64,000 nucleotides of DNA from Platynereis dumerilii (taxonomy: Eukaryota > Annelida > Polychaeta > Phyllodocida > Nereididae). Every line of letters starts with the position of its first letter. Position 1 is the first letter of the stretch. The stretch spans positions 972,153 to 1,036,152 of the forward strand of contig JAPTHN010000015.1 of assembly GCA_026936325.1 (NCBI GenBank). Reading direction: 5' to 3'. The notes beneath the pieces are model-generated. The model searched no databases. It worked only from the letters and a program-made list of their open reading frames with translations, and was not told the DNA's origin. The translations under genes were made by a program, and so were the position numbers. Below, in pieces: positions 20,985 to 48,091 of the stretch.

Positions 20985-23900
20985 ATGTGGGACTACATTA
21001 TGCTCTATTTTCGGTGGGTTAAGTGATCATTAGGTGTAAGAAGTAATCAAGAAGTCGCGAACATGCAGAAATAAGCACGTTTTAACCGATAAAATGGTGT
21101 CAAACCATGATAAACTGACATCTGGTCAGCGCGTGAATTTTGGTCGCCTTCGCCGACATGGTTCCCGCCGTCCAATAGAAATTTGGACGACGCAGACGTC
21201 CAGTTGTGGCAAAGACTAAAAATACTTGTTCCTTGGTTGTGGTTGTGTCGATCGTGAACTCGACCACAATTCGGCTACAACATCTACCTGCAAACTCGGC
21301 GACAGTTCTGCCTTGTCGCCGAGTTTGCATTGTTGACGAGTTGTAATCGACAAAACCATTTTTTATAGGCAGCACACAATTGGTGTGCTAGCCGTTTGTC
21401 CTCGATTGGCTGCCTATTGCCCCTTCGGTGCCGAGGGCCCTTGCCGACTGGCCGAACTAAAAAGCCGAGGAAACTAAGTTGGTGGGGTGTGCAGTCAAAA
21501 CCAGAACGGCTATTATAGTTTTGACAGTGTCAGAACGGCGATGCCAAAACGGCGATGATTAAATATCCAAAACGGCTACAGGTCTATACCAGAACGGCTA
21601 CAGCACTATCCCAGAACAGCTACACCTCAATTTCACCCTTAATTCCCTAATTAGCTCTAATTGGCATTGAAGAACAGCATGTCACATCCTATTACATGAA
21701 GGGGTGAAATTTTAAATGTGTCAAAGAGTTGAAAGAGAGGTGTCAAAGCTGATTGCACTTAGCATTTTGAAGCCTACCAGGTGTTTACCATTAATTGATA
21801 TATATATGCCTATGCAATATATATGTCATCTATCTTAGAATTAAAATCAATGTGTGAAATGAAATATTTATCTTTAAGAACACATTAAGAATTTTTGGAC
21901 ATAAATTTACTAAAAACTAGCAGTTACAGTGAAAAGATTCATTGCACATTGTGGTGATTCTGACCCTTAGATCACTGAGTGACTCTTTGGTCTAGTGGTC
22001 AAGGTCCCCACCTCCCAAGCGGCCTACCTGGGTTCAACTCTCGGCCGGGGCCTCCTTCTCTCAACATTACACACATGATGTATAAACAATTAAACATGAC
22101 TTGTGTAGGCCTATTGATGTCAATTGAGAGTAGGATTACAGAATTACTGCCAGCCTTTGAAGCTGCAGAATTGCAATCGCCGTTTTGGTTAAGCATAATA
22201 GCCGTTCTGGTAATGTCAAATAGCCGTTATTGCAATGGCATGCAATTTCAATATTTGCAATAGCCGTTTTGGTCAAGCCCAGAAAAATCCTCGCCATTTC
22301 GGCAATAGCCGTTTTGGTTTATCGCCGTTTTGACTGGTAATCGTTGGTGGACATTGATTAACAATTGTAATGTAAAGTTGTTGCCATTGCACTTGTAAGT
22401 CGACACCACAATCAACAATCAAGTTGCACCCATTTCAACACACAGGTTTATACTGTTTCTTCAATTAAATTATTTTCTATTTTCTTTCAGTGTCCTGTCA
22501 TCAATAGTCACAGTCCTGATCGTTGTTTGTATGGTATGGATCGTCGTGACAGTTCCGTTTTTCTTCTTCTTACGTCACATCTTCAGAATAAGAGGGCGTA
22601 ACATAAAAAATTCCATGTTCAAAGAGAGCAAGTCATCGCCCGTGATTGGCTTCTTCCATCCTTACTGCAATGCTGGCGGAGGGGGAGAACGGGTGTTGTG
22701 GATTGCGATACGCGCTCTTCAAAAGAAGTAAGTTTCAGGAGTTAAAAGTATTCAGTAACTGTTGATCTTGACACTAGGCGGTCTAATGCATAAGTTATTT
22801 TGTGCTGCCCTCTGTAGTTCAATTCATGACGTCATGCAGCCTGCTTCTTGAGTTGAATAAAGTTCTCAAATTATAACCTCATCATAGTCTGTAAATGTAA
22901 GGTAGCTCTGTGATAATCTACTTACAAATGGAAAAAAAAAACTCTATAATATTATGTCAATAGACTAGAAAATGCCCATTAGTGAAATAAATAAGTTTGG
23001 CAATGCATTATCGTGAAGTGATGCTGTTGACGCTGTCGTTAAATTAGGGAAATATTTGAAGGACACCTGGTATTTAGAGCGAGTTGTAGGTGTTTAAAGT
23101 TGAAAAGGCTTTAAAATTGTAAATAGGTAATTGTTGACATGGTCCTGTAGATGGCAGGGAGATGTTTGCTGGATCATGAAGGGCAATCAGAGATGTATTA
23201 TAGACAGGTTGGCAGGTTATCGGATGAATGATAACATAGGGACAATCTGCGTGTTGCGTAAGGTGCTGCCACCTGTGGGAAAATTGGTATAAGAAGTGGC
23301 TCCCTCTGTGGAGGAGTTAAATATGAGAATATGCAGTTTCATGCACTCCTGGTGGGAGATCAGTGGTGGAGTAGGGAAACAGAAATGAGAGGAGAATTAC
23401 ACGATTGTGGGCTCCCATCTGAAGTATGAGACGAAAAAAGAAGGATAGGTGGACAGTTTGGTTGAGTGACATGCCTGTGGGAGGTGTATATAGCTGGCAA
23501 CTGGGTTGATCAAGTGACCTGAGGTTTAGCTCAAATGTTAGTGGGATGTATTAATAAGCATCACTTAGCATCAGTCACGGAGGTTGTGGCCCAACTCTCT
23601 GGGCGTTTTCGAAAAGATCACACCAGTAACACTGGTAACATGGGTGACTCAGTGACTCGTGTTTGTTTCCGAACAGGCCCGAGGGTAGCCCGGAACCAGA
23701 AGAGGAGAGCTTCACTCAAGCAGGAACCAGTTTGTCACGTGGTACAAATTCTCGAGACCCCAGTACTTTCCGATATCGGGGAGTAACCGGAAACACTACA
23801 CTCGAGAATTGACGTTGGCACCTGCCGGAAACACGAGGGTCGAGTTTTGGTGTTCGGAAACAAACCCTCGTGACTCGTGTCACTCGAGTTACTCGCGTAA

Positions 23901-26298
23901 CCTATCCGAAAATGCCCTCTGCCTAACCAGGGCTCCACAATAAGGGTTTGGACCAGGTGGCCCATCGGGCAACCACCAAAGACAAAACTTGGTGGCCCGA
24001 ATAATCCTTAATTACAATTATTCAAAAATTATAAATTACATAACTTCGCAAGATCTTATCAATTGGTGATATTTTTTTATAGAAAATTCTGAACTTGAAG
24101 CATTTTATAACTCAAAAGTCAGATTGGTCAATTGGTAAATAATTAGATGCAACCAGCATGTTGTGGTTGACTGCATCCACCAGTCAGACTTAGATCTTTG
24201 ATTTGGGTGCCCAGTCAGGCAACTGGATTTGAGAAGTTGGTGGCCCAAATACCAAATCTGGTTGCCCCGGGCAACCACTATTGTGGAGCCCTGTGCCTAA
24301 CCCAAAGCAGGCCACTCTTGACTCACAACATCCCACCTTTCGGAATTTTTAATTCAACTCCTGGCTCCTGTACTCTACAATGTGACTCTGGCTAAAGATT
24401 CTGTCCAAAATTTAGATTTAGATGTTAAGAAATAAGATTGCTTGTCCATGAAATGTATAACTAATTGACATTTAAGTGCTCTCAGTTAATTTATTTATTT
24501 GCCATTCCTTGCAGGTATAAGGATATGAATTTTGTGGTATACACAGGCGACACAGATGCCTCCGCCGCAGAGATAATGACAAAAGCACAGCAGCGATTTA
24601 ATATAACTCTGCCGAGGCCAGTGCAGTTTATTTTCTTGACCCAAAGACGTTGGGTGGAGGCCAATCCTTATCCTTACTTCACTCTTCTTGGCCAATGCTT
24701 GGGATCCATAGTGTTAGGATGGGAGGCCATGACCAAGTTTGTTCCCGATGTTTACATCGACACAATGGGCTACGCCTTTACTCTGCCATTGTTCAAGTAC
24801 TTGGCAAGAACTAAAGTTTGCTGTTACGTTCATTATCCCACCATAAGCACGGACATGTTGACGAGAGTCTCCGACCGAGTAGCCACGTATAACAACGCTG
24901 CATTCGTCGCCCGTAGCTCTGTGCTAAGCTTCGGCAAACTTTTGTACTACCGTCTATTTGCTTACTTGTATGGTGTTGCAGGAAAACGTAGCGAAGTAAT
25001 CATGGTCAATTCTACGTGGACGAGGGGTCACATCCTTGAATTATGGAATGCTTCTCACAAAACGCACATTTTATACCCACCTTGTGATATTGAACAGTTT
25101 TTGGACCTATCACCTTCCGATGATAAAAATTATCGTATACAAACAATTTTGTCAATAGCCCAGTTCCGACCTGAGAAGGACCACGCAATGCAAATTAAAT
25201 CGCTCAGCCGATTTGTCCAGGATAAAGCCAACAGAGGAGAATTCAGACTCATTCTAGCCGGCAGCTGTAGAAACGAAGGAGACAGCGAGAGGGTTAAAGC
25301 TTTGGAGTCTCTTGCTCGCGAGATGGGCGTAGCGGATTTAATTGAGTTCAAACTTAACATCTCTTTCGATGAACTGAAGGATCTGATGGCCGACGCTGAT
25401 ATTGGCATCCATACCATGAGGGATGAACATTTTGGGATCGGTAAGATCTTAACTCATCTTTGTAAATTTGAGAATTGAGATATTCCCAAAAATTGTTTTG
25501 TACTCCTTGTTACAGAAAATTTCATCTTTCTCATCTAGGGCATAGCGCAGAGAGTATAACTGTATTATTCTTGTGATTACTCTCCCTTGATTTATTTTGA
25601 TTGGTAAATTTGCCTTCATTTTCTAGCCAGAATTTTCTTTGGAAATTTATTACCGTGAAAGTATTAGGACCAAAAAAGAGTTTTAATATACATGACATTG
25701 TATATTTACATAATGATGAGATTGGCTAACAGAAGGAATAGAAAACCCATAATTTACATGTATCATATCAATTGTAAGGCCACACATAATTGATTCTTAG
25801 CCTCGCGGACCCGCCGACCCAATAAATTTCCTGTCGATGGAATAAAAAATTGAAAAAAAAATAAATAAATAAATTTTTGACATTAAAAAATTATTTTTTT
25901 TCACCTTTTTTTTTTGTCCTTCCGACCGACCCTAGAAAAAGTGCCTTGAGAGGAATCCGAGAAGCTAAAGATCAATAATGTGTGGCCTAAAATATATTCT
26001 AATTTCTCTTTCAGGGGTTGTCGAGATGATGGCTGCCGGGACCATGGTACTCGCTCACGACTCAGCCGGACCTAAATTGGACATAGTGGTCGACCACAAT
26101 GGAGAAAGGACTGGCTTTTTAGCAGACTCTGTTGAGTCCTACGCACAAAAAATTGAAGAAATTTGTAGCCTTTCTCCCAAAGAGAAAAGTGACATTCGAA
26201 TAAACGCTAGAGATTCAGTTCGGAGATTCTCTGAAGAGAACTTTGAAACAGGTTTCCTCGCCATCACAGAACCGATTTTACAGACAACCGCAAGTTAA
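20985..26298 (+). CDS. ALG11: GDP-mannose:Man3GlcNAc2-PP-dolichol alpha-1,2-mannosyltransferase
   Basis: Adds the fourth and fifth mannoses to the dolichol-linked oligosaccharide on the cytosolic face of the ER. Exons are 20985-21013, 22491-22727, 24515-25440 and 26015-26298. All junctions are GT-AG, the phases agree, and the total is 491 aa (human 492). The start ATG has a CACCATG context. Residues 12-38 form a membrane anchor. The GT4 family marks are [17 protein letters not shown] (64-80), [16 protein letters not shown] and the E-x7-E motif E393-HFGIGVV-E401, followed by GPKLDIV. The 10-residue first exon was placed because its phase (2 nt) exactly completes exon 2 (1 nt). It is the least certain part. 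Introns 1 and 2 hold MITEs. A polyadenylation signal, AATAAA, follows near 26336. Confidence 0.93.
21238..21358. repeat. Inverted repeat with perfect 16-bp hairpin
   Basis: TGCAAACTCGGCGACA (21289-21304) and its exact complement (21314-21329) enclose a 9-nt loop. The outer arms, GGTTGTGTCGAT and ATCGACAAAACC, extend the inverted repeat imperfectly. It lies in ALG11 intron 1 and is probably a foldback element. A second inverted repeat (ATAGGCAGC...GCTGCCTAT) lies at about 21365-21417. Confidence 0.7.
21486..22342. mobile_element. DNA transposon-derived element with subterminal AACGGC repeats
   Basis: The outer inverted repeat CAGTCAAAAC starts at 21492, and its complement ends at 22336. Inside the left end, six copies of CCARAACGGCTAY lie within about 120 bp. 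Inside the right end, seven copies lie in the opposite orientation (ATAGCCGTTTTGG). GTTGGTGG flanks both sides (21478-21485 and 22343-22350) as a possible 8-bp target duplication, which suggests a hAT-like element. It has no coding capacity. The subterminal motifs resemble transposase binding sites. It lies in ALG11 intron 1. Confidence 0.7.
21975..22075 (+). mobile_element. tRNA-derived SINE head (Gly/Glu-like)
   Basis: TTTGGTCTAGTGGTCAAGG (A box) and GGGTTCAACTCTCGG (B box) are about 35 nt apart, with an anticodon-loop-like CTCCCAAG between them. The sequence continues into non-tRNA sequence, so it is a SINE and not a tRNA gene. It sits inside the AACGGC element. Confidence 0.6.
23601..23917. 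mobile_element. Foldback MITE with long inverted repeats, 317 bp
   Basis: The ends GGGCGTTTTCGA and TCCGAAAATGCCC are the start of imperfect inverted repeats of about 75 bp that both contain TGTTTGTTTCCGAACA-type sequence. TCT flanks both sides as a possible 3-bp duplication. The GGGC-TTTTC ends and 3-bp duplication resemble PIF/Harbinger MITEs, but this is tentative. It lies in ALG11 intron 2. Confidence 0.65.
23928..24293. mobile_element. hAT-type MITE, 366 bp
   Basis: The terminal inverted repeat is CAGGGCTCCACAATA at both ends. A perfect 8-bp target duplication, TGCCTAAC, is at 23920-23927 and 24294-24301. The interior repeats TGGCCC and GGGCAACCA. It lies in ALG11 intron 2, ten bases right of the foldback MITE. 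Confidence 0.92.
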
Positions 26299-26335
26299 GT
26301 GGGTCCCTAGTCACGTTAAGAGTTTGTTGGCGACT

Positions 26336-26341
26336 AATAAA
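26336..26341 (+). terminator. ALG11 polyadenylation signal
   Basis: AATAAA lies about 38 nt after the ALG11 stop codon. A second AATAAA-like hexamer is near 26773. Confidence 0.5.
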
Positions 26342-27421
26342 ATTTGTTGACTTATTGATCAAGTTGAATTCATGTTATGTTACATCTGTTCACTAACCAT
26401 CTTAGCTCATTAAGTGGAGATATTTACCGGGTAGCTATTTTCAAAATAACATTTTCAATTTCAAGAAGTGTAACCCATCGATGTGAATGAGTCTATGAGA
26501 TGTTGAATGTGCTGAGAGAAACTCTTAATTGAGTCTAAAGATGATAGATTGGTTGGTTGTAAAAGGAAAACTAGTTCATTTGTTGCCAGTACAGCATCTA
26601 CTCAGAAAACGCAAAACTTCAAATGACAAGAAATACGCAAATATCATATATCATAAATGTATGTTGATGAAACTTTATTTGGTATATTTATATATTTATA
26701 TGGTTATACAATATATATTTTGGTAAAAATCCAGGGGTACAAATATATATAATCTGTCTGTATGTCGGGGATAATAAAAGATCTGGATACTGGAAAACAA
26801 TTTGCATCAATTATCAATCAATGTTGAATGCAATAACCACAAGCATAATTATGACAATCTTTCACAACACCAGTCTGCATTGTCCCACTGGCAGCCACCA
26901 CCTGAGACATTAAAAGTTGAGCAACTTTCTGTTCATATAGTTCCCCGTTTCCAGCCTTCTTGCACCCAATAATACAGCATTGGAGCAAAAAGGTGGGAAC
27001 AGGGAATTACCTAGCTTGTATTGACTGCTGAATGCTGGTAAGGTAGGCACGTAGTGTGACCGGTGAGTGAGCCTCCCAGAGGGGACTGATATTGGAAAGG
27101 AGGCACATGACCAGTGAGGATATATGTGACTGATAAGGGAGTCCTGTTACTGGAAGGGGATATATGTGACTGGTGAGAGGCATGTGACTGATAAGGAAAG
27201 TATCATTCAAGTATGTGACTGGTATTGAAAAGGATTAACATGATGGTAAGGCATTTAATTTAAAAGGAAGGCATGTGACTGACAAGGGAGGTATGCAACT
27301 GGTATACACATTTTAAAGGGGGGGGGGTGACTGGTAAGGGGAGATATGAGACCGGTAAGAGTGCCATAGAAAGATATGTGGGTGAATCATTGAAATGCCT
27401 GTGGTAGCAACGTTAATGTAT
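26342..27421. other. Intergenic region between convergent ALG11 and maltase
   Basis: AT-rich up to about 27.0 kb. From about 27000 to 27370 there is a degenerate array of short units around TATGTGACTGGTAAGGG with variable spacing, interrupted by a G9 tract. No gene is seen. Confidence 0.6.
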
Positions 27422-33705
<6,284 letters not shown>

Positions 33706-35658
33706 TCAATGAAAGGACACAAAGTCTTCTAAAGTTGTTGGTAAATGTCCCTTGTAAGGAATATCATTGGCTTGAATGTACTGAGCACAGAGGCACTTTA
33801 ACGACAGGGTACTTTGTGTCCGTAATATAATTTCAGCAACTCCGGTTGTTGATGCTTGCAGAGGTGTCTCTTTATCTCCATTCGCCATATCGATATGGGC
33901 ACCACCGTCTAAGAGACTCATGATGATTCCATGTAAGGTCATGAAGTCAGCGATCGGGCGAGAGTAACGAACGATGGTGTGCAAAGGAGTGTTCCCGTTC
34001 TGGTCCCGGTGGTTCACGTCCGCTCCGCATTTTATCAGAAGCTTGACCAAAGAATTGTGAGGGAAATGCACAACATCGTTGACGTGGAAGTCATCCACAC
34101 TTGTATGTTCGTCGCAAGCCATGTGTAGAGGTGTAAAGCCGTTCTTTCCGAGTCTTAATCCCATCTTGTTGAACTTGTAAACCAACTTGCACAATCTGTA
34201 CTCCTCCTCCTTGCTCCTCTTAGCGAGTAACATAAGAGCGAGAAGATATAATCCAGTCAAAATATTGCTTTCGTAAATCTCCATGTGAGTTTGAAGGGCT
34301 TCCCCTGATTTTATCGCAATGTTTTTCTGATCGCTCAATAACTCATCTACGCAATATTCAAACACAAGCTCTACAGAAGGAAAGTCAGGTGGTATCTTGA
34401 CGTGGATCATTTGTGAAAACACTTGCGCAAATCTAAGAAGGTCTTTGGTGATTGTTCGGTCATTTTTCTGTCGGAGGTGCATAGCTCTCATCCATAAAGC
34501 TATGCATCGATCGAATTGGGCAACATCTGCGAAGACAGCACCTCTGAATATTATGGGGTGGGGTATCTCAGCATTGTCTTGTCCCAAAATCCTCTCTCTG
34601 ACTATCAAGGCTTCCATGTGTATTGCATCATTGTTCATTTTAATTGCTTCAAGTTCTGGTAATACTGCGCACTCCTTTTGGTTGTTGTAAGCTTCAACCG
34701 GGGGCATAATGTCTTTGGCTATAGGGTTTTGGGGATCACTGTATCTTTCCAACATTGCTATCCAGAAGTAGTTGTAGGCTTTTGCGGGATCATAATTGTC
34801 TTTATCATTGGCATATGAAGCTCCGAGCAATTCTAAGGCTTCTATTCTGTTCTTCCGGTTGCACAAATTTTTGTCTGTTACGAAATACTCCACAACATCA
34901 GCTTGGCTGCTTTCCGCGGCAATATGCAGGGGTGATATGCCTTGCGAATTGGCTACCATACTGGCTCCGTTTTTGATCAGTATCTTGACTATTTCTAAGT
35001 GACCCCTCTCTGCTGCGAAATGCAGGGCAGTTGCTCCGCAGTTTGCTTTGGTATTTGGATCAGCTTTGTGTTTGAGCAAGTAACGACAAACATCTTTGTG
35101 TCCTCGATAACTGGCCAGCATCAGACATGTGTTGTTGTACTCATTGGGGATTGCGATGTCTGCTTTATGTTGGATCAAGTGCTTCACAATATCGAGTCTT
35201 CCATCGAAGCAGGCTGCTCTCAGAGGAGTGGAGTTAGACTGAGTCGGGTGGTTCACATCAACCCCATGCTCCAGTAAAGTTTTCACAACAGTCAGATGAC
35301 CAGCTGCTGAAGCACACCACAGTGCTGATGCACCCTCTATCACATAGCCATCAAACTTGACAGTGCCCACCTGCTCTGGATCCACACTGAAATTGTCCAG
35401 CATCAAACTGACAACATTTTCGTGGCCATTCCTTGCTGCTATGAGAAAGGGGGTGGTTGTCTGTCCGTTTTCAACTGTCTCTGCCCCCAAAACGTCATTG
35501 ACAAGTTTTTCTGACTTGTTGGACAGGATGGCAAAAACAGTGATTGCCATGCCATCTCTTGCTGCTGCAAACACCTTTTCCTTGAGGTTGTCCACGTAGC
35601 ACTTGTACGACTGCTTGCCATGGTTCTTTGAACTCCCAAAACTGCCAGAAGCTGACAT
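33706..35658 (-). CDS. FEM1B: FEM1-family ankyrin protein, CUL2 E3 ligase receptor
   Basis: Substrate-recognition subunit of a CUL2 RING ubiquitin ligase that reads C-terminal degrons. The 650-aa single-exon frame starts at the ATG at 35658. N-terminal ankyrin repeats (about residues 30-275) include TPFLIAARNGHENVV, FDGYVIEGASALWCASAAGH, NSTPLRAACFDGRLDIV and GATALHFAAERGHLEIV. A TPR-like middle follows, with RIEALELLGASYANDK, HMEALIVRERILG and KDLLRFAQVFSQMIH. C-terminal ankyrins (about 505-610) precede TLEDFVSFH, which matches the FEM1B ending more closely than FEM1A or FEM1C as I recall them. It is slightly longer than human FEM1B (627 aa) through an N-terminal extension of about 22 residues. 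The lack of introns could be ancestral or reflect a retrocopy. The frame is intact. Confidence 0.88.
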   Translation of the reverse strand: MSASGSFGSSKNHGKQSYKCYVDNLKEKVFAAARDGMAITVFAILSNKSEKLVNDVLGAETVENGQTTTPFLIAARNGHENVVSLMLDNFSVDPEQVGTVKFDGYVIEGASALWCASAAGHLTVVKTLLEHGVDVNHPTQSNSTPLRAACFDGRLDIVKHLIQHKADIAIPNEYNNTCLMLASYRGHKDVCRYLLKHKADPNTKANCGATALHFAAERGHLEIVKILIKNGASMVANSQGISPLHIAAESSQADVVEYFVTDKNLCNRKNRIEALELLGASYANDKDNYDPAKAYNYFWIAMLERYSDPQNPIAKDIMPPVEAYNNQKECAVLPELEAIKMNNDAIHMEALIVRERILGQDNAEIPHPIIFRGAVFADVAQFDRCIALWMRAMHLRQKNDRTITKDLLRFAQVFSQMIHVKIPPDFPSVELVFEYCVDELLSDQKNIAIKSGEALQTHMEIYESNILTGLYLLALMLLAKRSKEEEYRLCKLVYKFNKMGLRLGKNGFTPLHMACDEHTSVDDFHVNDVVHFPHNSLVKLLIKCGADVNHRDQNGNTPLHTIVRYSRPIADFMTLHGIIMSLLDGGAHIDMANGDKETPLQASTTGVAEIILRTQSTLSLKCLCAQYIQANDIPYKGHLPTTLEDFVSFH

Positions 35659-36183
35659 TTCTCACAAATTCTTCATTCCTGTCATTGACGTTTCATTGAT
35701 AACTTCAGAGGGGGTTTTCCAGTTTCAGGATGAGGCTAGAGGGAATTCCTGCGTGTGCAGCACCCCTAGTGGTGGATCCCGTGTTCCCGCCATTTTCTCC
35801 AGAAAGTCCCTGATACTGTCATTACTGAGTCCTGTTCATATCTGTCTAAGCTAATTCTGCCTGTATGGACAGCTGCCAGAGGTAGGTGTTAGGATGAAAT
35901 GACCAGGCTGTGGGTCTGCTCCAAGGTGCTCCCTTTTACTTGCCCCAACGGAGAACAGATTTTCAAGGCATCCCACCAGCTTTTATGCCAACTTATATTA
36001 GCTTCATTAAATTTCAATAACAGAGCTTAAATAGGTACTATAGAATGACATCAGCTTTATGCTTTCCCAAAATCACTGGTGAATGGGGATACTGATTGCC
36101 CTGAAATGCACCTTATTCATGCTTCACTTATATTGAAGCTCTGGTCGTTCATTTGATTGTTAATTTCATACATATCTTATACA
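35659..36183. other. FEM1B upstream region
   Basis: It contains the FEM1B promoter by position. No convincing motif or repeat was seen. It ends where homology between the two SLC22 units begins. Confidence 0.45.
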
Positions 36184-36348
36184 TCAGCTATTCAGCACAT
36201 AATACATATATGTAATGTAATGTACTGTACTGTTTCCGTTGTTTTAATCTAGATTAAGAGACAACTTTGTAAAAAAAAAGCATTTGAAATATTATGAAAT
36301 GAAAAATTAATATCATACAGTACATGTATACAAACAAAGCAAGTGCAC

Positions 36349-36354
36349 TTTATT
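36349..36354 (-). terminator. Polyadenylation signal of SLC22 copy A
   Basis: AATAAA on the minus strand, about 135 nt after the stop codon. It is conserved at 52931-52936 in copy B. Confidence 0.6.
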
Positions 36355-36487
36355 CACAATGTTTCTACAAGCCAATCTCATTGTAGAAATGAGACAGGAA
36401 GACTAGATTATTTAGTAATATACAAAAATATATATAACAAACACTGTCCTTTCATCAAATCATTGAAATGTTTATGATAATATGATA

Positions 36488-46748
<10,261 letters not shown>

Positions 46749-47058
46749 GATGGTGACTGCAGTTCCTAGACATTGACAACAACTCTATGGGAGTCCAAGA
46801 GCACAGACTGTCACAATGTCTCTTCTGAGTCTACTCCAGAGTTGGTCCTCATCTATCTAGCTCTTTTTGGCAGTGTTGATGATACTCATCCCTGTTCATA
46901 GTTCATCTGCCACAAACTTTCACCACTTTTGCTGTGAGTAATTGGGACCCATAGCTGCTGGCCCCATGCCCCGTCATGACTTGCCTATGTTTGATGACGC
47001 TCCCCAGCTGAAGCTCCCTTCCCAGTTTGGGGGAGGGGGCGGTTAGTTGGCACCCCAT

Positions 47059-47405
47059 CAGGGGCGGAACCATAAAAATATAAAGTGGGGGGGTTATTAA
47101 GACATTTTTTTCCAGACTGTATGAACCCCTTGACAGTCACGAAAAGATATTTCAGCAAGCTATAAATTGTAATTAATTGTATGCCAACCTAAATATTTCT
47201 CAGACATTTGAACTAGTCATGACCTTGCCAGTCTTATGTTAGAGGACTGTGTAAGTCTGTGTTGATGCACATTATCAGGACCTCGATGAGTCATGAAGAG
47301 CATCATAACACTAGCATAAACCTTATAAGTAAACGTTGTTTATCACACCACGTCCTAAGTTTGTCACACCCCACCCTGAATTGGCCAGGGCAAGCTCCGC
47401 CCCTG
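47059..47405. mobile_element. hAT-like element with CAGGGGCGGA ends
   Basis: CAGGGGCGGA starts at 47059, and its complement TCCGCCCCTG ends at 47405. I could not find a convincing target duplication. A poly-G run follows the left end. The ends resemble the element at 47535. Confidence 0.55.
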
Positions 47406-47534
47406 TGTACCCTCATTCCACAGTGATATGGTGACCCACTTGGCCTTGTTGGTTATCTCCACAGGGTCCTCATTCCCATGCCAGGGTCATATAGTAGGGC
47501 TCTATGCCTGCTATGGTGGCACTCAAACCTGAAC

Positions 47535-48091
47535 CAGGGGCGGACCCAGGATTATTCTTTAGGGGGTGAGAGTCGCCACCAAAATGGAAGTTGAAGCACT
47601 ATTTTGATGCCTCTGTCCTGGAAACAATTGCAGACTTATTTGCAGTACTTTAAAACATGAGTGCTCACTAGAACTATGTATATGTCTGCAAAATATGTTG
47701 ATGCCTTGGTTTATGCCCCGAGGTTCAGGTCCGGGACTTCGGGAGACTGCGGGATCGAGTCCTCCAGGTTGAGTCCCTCCCAATTTGGCATTGGATCATT
47801 AGTTAGGCCTACATAAAAGACCTGTAGGGACACATCTTTGGACCATCCAAGGACTGTGCTGGAAAATTTCCAGGCAATGAAAATATTTGGAAATTTCCTG
47901 CAATTAGAATAGCCATAGCGTTCTGAAAATGTTATACCAGCTGCCCAAAGTTCCATTGACTCATGATTGAGTATGTTAAGATTAAGAAATTTCAACATGT
48001 TACATTTGCATGCTAAATCCCTTCTCCAGCGCAGACCATTCAGCTGAGGCACACTTTTTGGGGTTTTACCCCCCATCTAGATCTGCCCCTG
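47535..48091. mobile_element. hAT-like element, 557 bp
   Basis: CAGGGGCGGACCC at the left and ATCTGCCCCTG at the right form imperfect inverted ends. TGAAC is duplicated at 47530-47534 and 48092-48096. It is noncoding. Confidence 0.65.

Noticed and set aside
21975-22060. Possible tRNA-Gly/Glu gene (plus strand)
   Set aside because: The stem pairing is poor, it lies inside a transposon-derived element, and it continues as SINE sequence.
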